This document shows positions 7,627 through 8,947 of a DNA stretch of 8,947 nucleotides, one piece after another. A program made the translations under genes and the position numbers. Source of the stretch: Nitrosomonas sp. (GTDB lineage Bacteria > Pseudomonadota > Gammaproteobacteria > Burkholderiales > Nitrosomonadaceae); assembly GCA_003514765.1 (NCBI GenBank), contig DOOY01000106.1, positions 1 to 8,947 of the forward strand, in the 5' to 3' direction. Below the pieces are notes generated by a model. It saw nothing but the letters and a program-made list of their open reading frames with translations, was not told the origin of the DNA and did no database searches. The first letter of the stretch is position 1, and each line of letters opens with the position of its first letter.

Positions 7627-7935
7627 TGATTTTTTTGTGTGATTCGGGCAGGATGAGGTTGTCTTTGCAGTCCAGAAGCACAAAATCACTGAAAGATGTT
7701 TCTCCCGTGAATGAAGTATATAAGTGAGTAAATTAGCTGGAAAAAGCTTTAACCATCAAGTCCTGATGCTTTGTTAAGTTAGGGTTAACAAAGCATCGGA
7801 CAGAAACGGTTAAAAGCACGGGATCTCGTTTTACTGAATTTTTCTTTAAAGCCAAGTTCAGTCCATTCCATTGGCCTGTTAAGAGGTTGTGTGCTGATTG
7901 ATGATACAAGCCCACGTCGTTGAACTACCTGCGGT
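7627..7935. other. intergenic region between convergent genes, no gene seen
   Basis: These 309 bp separate the glycosylase and spondin-domain genes, which converge. A T7 run follows the glycosylase stop, but no stem precedes it, so it is not a clear terminator. The main structure is the long hairpin at 7747-7816. Minus-strand open frames here are short, lack a ribosome site and match no family known to me. Confidence 0.5.
7747..7816. repeat. long imperfect hairpin with perfect 13-bp core
   Basis: The core GATGCTTTGTTAA (7765-7777) pairs exactly with TTAACAAAGCATC (7785-7797) around a 7-nt loop, GTTAGGG. Pairing resumes outside: GTCC (7760-7763) with GGAC (7798-7801) past one bulged T, and CTTTAACC (7747-7754) with GGTTAAAAG (7808-7816) past an internal loop of 5 and 6 nt. 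No T run follows on either strand. It may act as a two-sided 3'-end structure for the converging genes or be a small mobile or REP-like hairpin. Confidence 0.7.
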
Positions 7936-8622
7936 TTATTGTATTCTAGTGATGGTTACGACAGCAACTGGATTTTTCCAGTCATATTCAGCCGGGTTAA
8001 TTGTTGCAGTCAAACCGCTTATGCCACGGTGAATATGTACAAACCCTTCTCCCGTATCATCTGGAGACTGCGCTGTTCCCTCGCATAACGGCCCCGGAAT
8101 GTCCGCACAGGATTCGGTGTTGGTTTCCGTGCCGGCATCATAGGCATTCAAGTGATAGCGCACACTGCCGGCTTGTGGCAATTCCATATTATTTAATGCA
8201 ATAAAGCCGTCATTTGTCGGCAGCATCATCGCAAATAATGAAATGTTTCTTAGTGTTTCATCGATATTCAGTAATTCGACCGCTTGTTTTTGTCCACCGC
8301 TCAGCAAACCGTCTCCTACAGCATACGAAACAAAATTCTGCACCGATTCCTGGTCTAAAATAGCGGTCATGGGCTCCAGGTTGCCGGCTTCAGCAATTTC
8401 CGTTAATGCATTATGGATTTGCCCATTTAACAAGCCACCCGTGGTGTCGTTCAAATTATCGCCTGCAGTGAAAAAAGATACCGGAACATGCACAATCACA
8501 ATGCGTGGCGTAAAATCTATTTTATAGGTTAGATTTGTGATTTCTACGCGATAATCAGCAGCGATGACTGATTGACTGAAACAAAATATTGCAAGACAGA
8601 TCATTGATTTTTTAAATAGCAT
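7936..8622 (-). CDS. secreted spondin-domain protein
   Basis: A 228-residue exported protein. Residues 1-21 form a signal peptide (KK, hydrophobic stretch, cleavage likely after SVIA). The rest fits the spondin_N family by motifs: VEITNLTYKIDFTP (26-39), SFFTAGD, the ALTEIAEAGNLEPM segment, SLFAMMLPTNDGFIALN (128-144), YHLNAYDAGTETN (156-168), EGFVHIHRGISGL (192-204) and the C-terminal YDWKNPVAVVTI. The mature protein has only two cysteines, C172 and C180, either side of ADIPGPL, a likely disulfide. D162 and E166 sit where acidic metal ligands could be. No C-terminal anchor or sorting signal is seen, so a periplasmic or extracellular location is likely. Bacterial members have no settled function; a matrix or adhesion role is only by analogy with animal spondins. 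GAGGAGG lies 5 nt before the ATG, a strong ribosome site that fixes the start. It appears to be a single-gene unit. Confidence 0.88.
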   Translation of the reverse strand: MLFKKSMICLAIFCFSQSVIAADYRVEITNLTYKIDFTPRIVIVHVPVSFFTAGDNLNDTTGGLLNGQIHNALTEIAEAGNLEPMTAILDQESVQNFVSYAVGDGLLSGGQKQAVELLNIDETLRNISLFAMMLPTNDGFIALNNMELPQAGSVRYHLNAYDAGTETNTESCADIPGPLCEGTAQSPDDTGEGFVHIHRGISGLTATINPAEYDWKNPVAVVTITRIQ

Positions 8623-8627
8623 GATGT

Positions 8628-8634
8628 CCTCCTC
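8628..8634 (-). promoter_or_regulatory. strong ribosome binding site of the spondin-domain gene
   Basis: The minus strand reads GAGGAGG, then ACATC, then ATG. This is the strongest Shine-Dalgarno match in the window and suggests high translation of the secreted product. Confidence 0.85.
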
Positions 8635-8947
8635 AATCGGTAAAAATGGAAACAGCCAGTTTGTGTTTATTTTAATGTAGTGAAAACAGGCTGTGCTATC
8701 ACTCCAGACGCTACACAGTGTTTATCTGAAACAGAGTTCAAAATGTAAGGACGTGTAAAGCTCCGTTAACATAACACATAGCTGTATGTTATTAAATAAT
8801 TATTTTGTATTTTGTTGGCATAAAAATTCAAAAAAGAACGAACTGCAGCGATACAGGAATATCAAAATTGATTTATGCTTATATATTCGGGCATTTCGGT
8901 GTTCCGAATAAACCGATGGCACAAAAATGAATTTGAAGTGCTGTCCG
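8635..8947. other. upstream region of the spondin-domain gene, no gene seen
   Basis: AT-rich non-coding sequence. On the minus strand, TTTACA near 8755 and TAAAAT near 8673 are promoter-like hexamers but do not form a pair at proper spacing. ACAGCC/GGCTGT arms near 8653 and 8689 could fold in the leader. The stronger structures are the palindrome at 8771-8792 and the small stem at 8895-8908 (TTCGG-TGTT-CCGAA), which can alternatively pair as ATTCGG (8885-8890) with CCGAAT (8904-8909). No coding region is recognised up to the right edge. Confidence 0.4.
8771..8792. promoter_or_regulatory. near-perfect 22-bp palindrome, operator candidate
   Basis: The half-sites ATAACACATAG and CTGTATGTTAT match at 9 of 11 positions when one is reverse-complemented. 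The dyad is centred about 160 bp upstream of the spondin-domain start. Its size and symmetry suit a dimeric helix-turn-helix repressor or activator, but no regulator gene is adjacent. Confidence 0.45.

Noticed and set aside
7627..7640. Intrinsic terminator at the T7 run after the glycosylase stop
   Set aside because: No GC-rich stem precedes the T run.
7733..7915. 60-residue minus-strand open frame between the convergent genes
   Set aside because: It starts with GTG without a ribosome site and runs through the long hairpin. An insertion-element origin was considered but I could not support it.
8815..8832. Sigma-54 promoter (TTGGCATAAAAATTC)
   Set aside because: The -24 box is fair but the -12 GC is absent (TTCA instead of TTGC), and no downstream gene is visible.

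Overview
The window looks like a chromosomal segment of a moderately AT-rich proteobacterium. A Nitrosomonas-like betaproteobacterium is my best guess, from the trxA-rho neighbourhood, the Rho sequence and the signalling-protein styles. That assignment is an inference, not a sequence match. There are seven genes: six complete and one cut by the left edge. I also see one decayed transposase fragment and several clear inverted repeats in the gaps. I found no tRNA, rRNA, CRISPR array or intact mobile element.

Left part (1-4324, minus strand): a tight signalling operon transcribed right to left. It encodes a membrane histidine kinase with a large extracytoplasmic sensor region and two PAS domains, then a stand-alone Rcp1/CheY-type response regulator overlapping it by 4 bp (ATGA). 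After 21 bp comes a REC-PAS-PAS-GGDEF protein that runs off the left edge. The likely logic is signal to kinase to two receiver proteins, one of which may make cyclic di-GMP.

Gap 4325-4872: the kinase leader, an in-frame but stop-interrupted remnant of an IS5-type transposase, and a weak hairpin with A and T tracts on its two sides that could end transcription in both directions.

Centre (4873-6635, minus strand): trxA followed by rho, a common proteobacterial pairing. A perfect 13-bp hairpin with a 7-nt loop lies between them. Rho begins at 6132, giving 419 residues; the longer open frame to 6249 is not the real start.

Right part: an AlkA-family DNA glycosylase (7009-7626, plus) is divergent from trxA across a 373-bp gap rich in small dyads. 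Its start codon sits 2 nt after a G5/C5 inverted repeat. It converges on a secreted spondin-domain protein (7936-8622, minus). The 309-bp gap between them holds a roughly 70-nt imperfect hairpin with a perfect 13-bp core. The region upstream of the spondin gene carries a near-perfect 22-bp palindrome.

No clearly new multi-gene system is evident. The best second looks are the long 7747-7816 hairpin, the hairpin against the glycosylase start, the trxA-rho hairpin, and the kinase/two-receiver operon with its unassigned sensor region.
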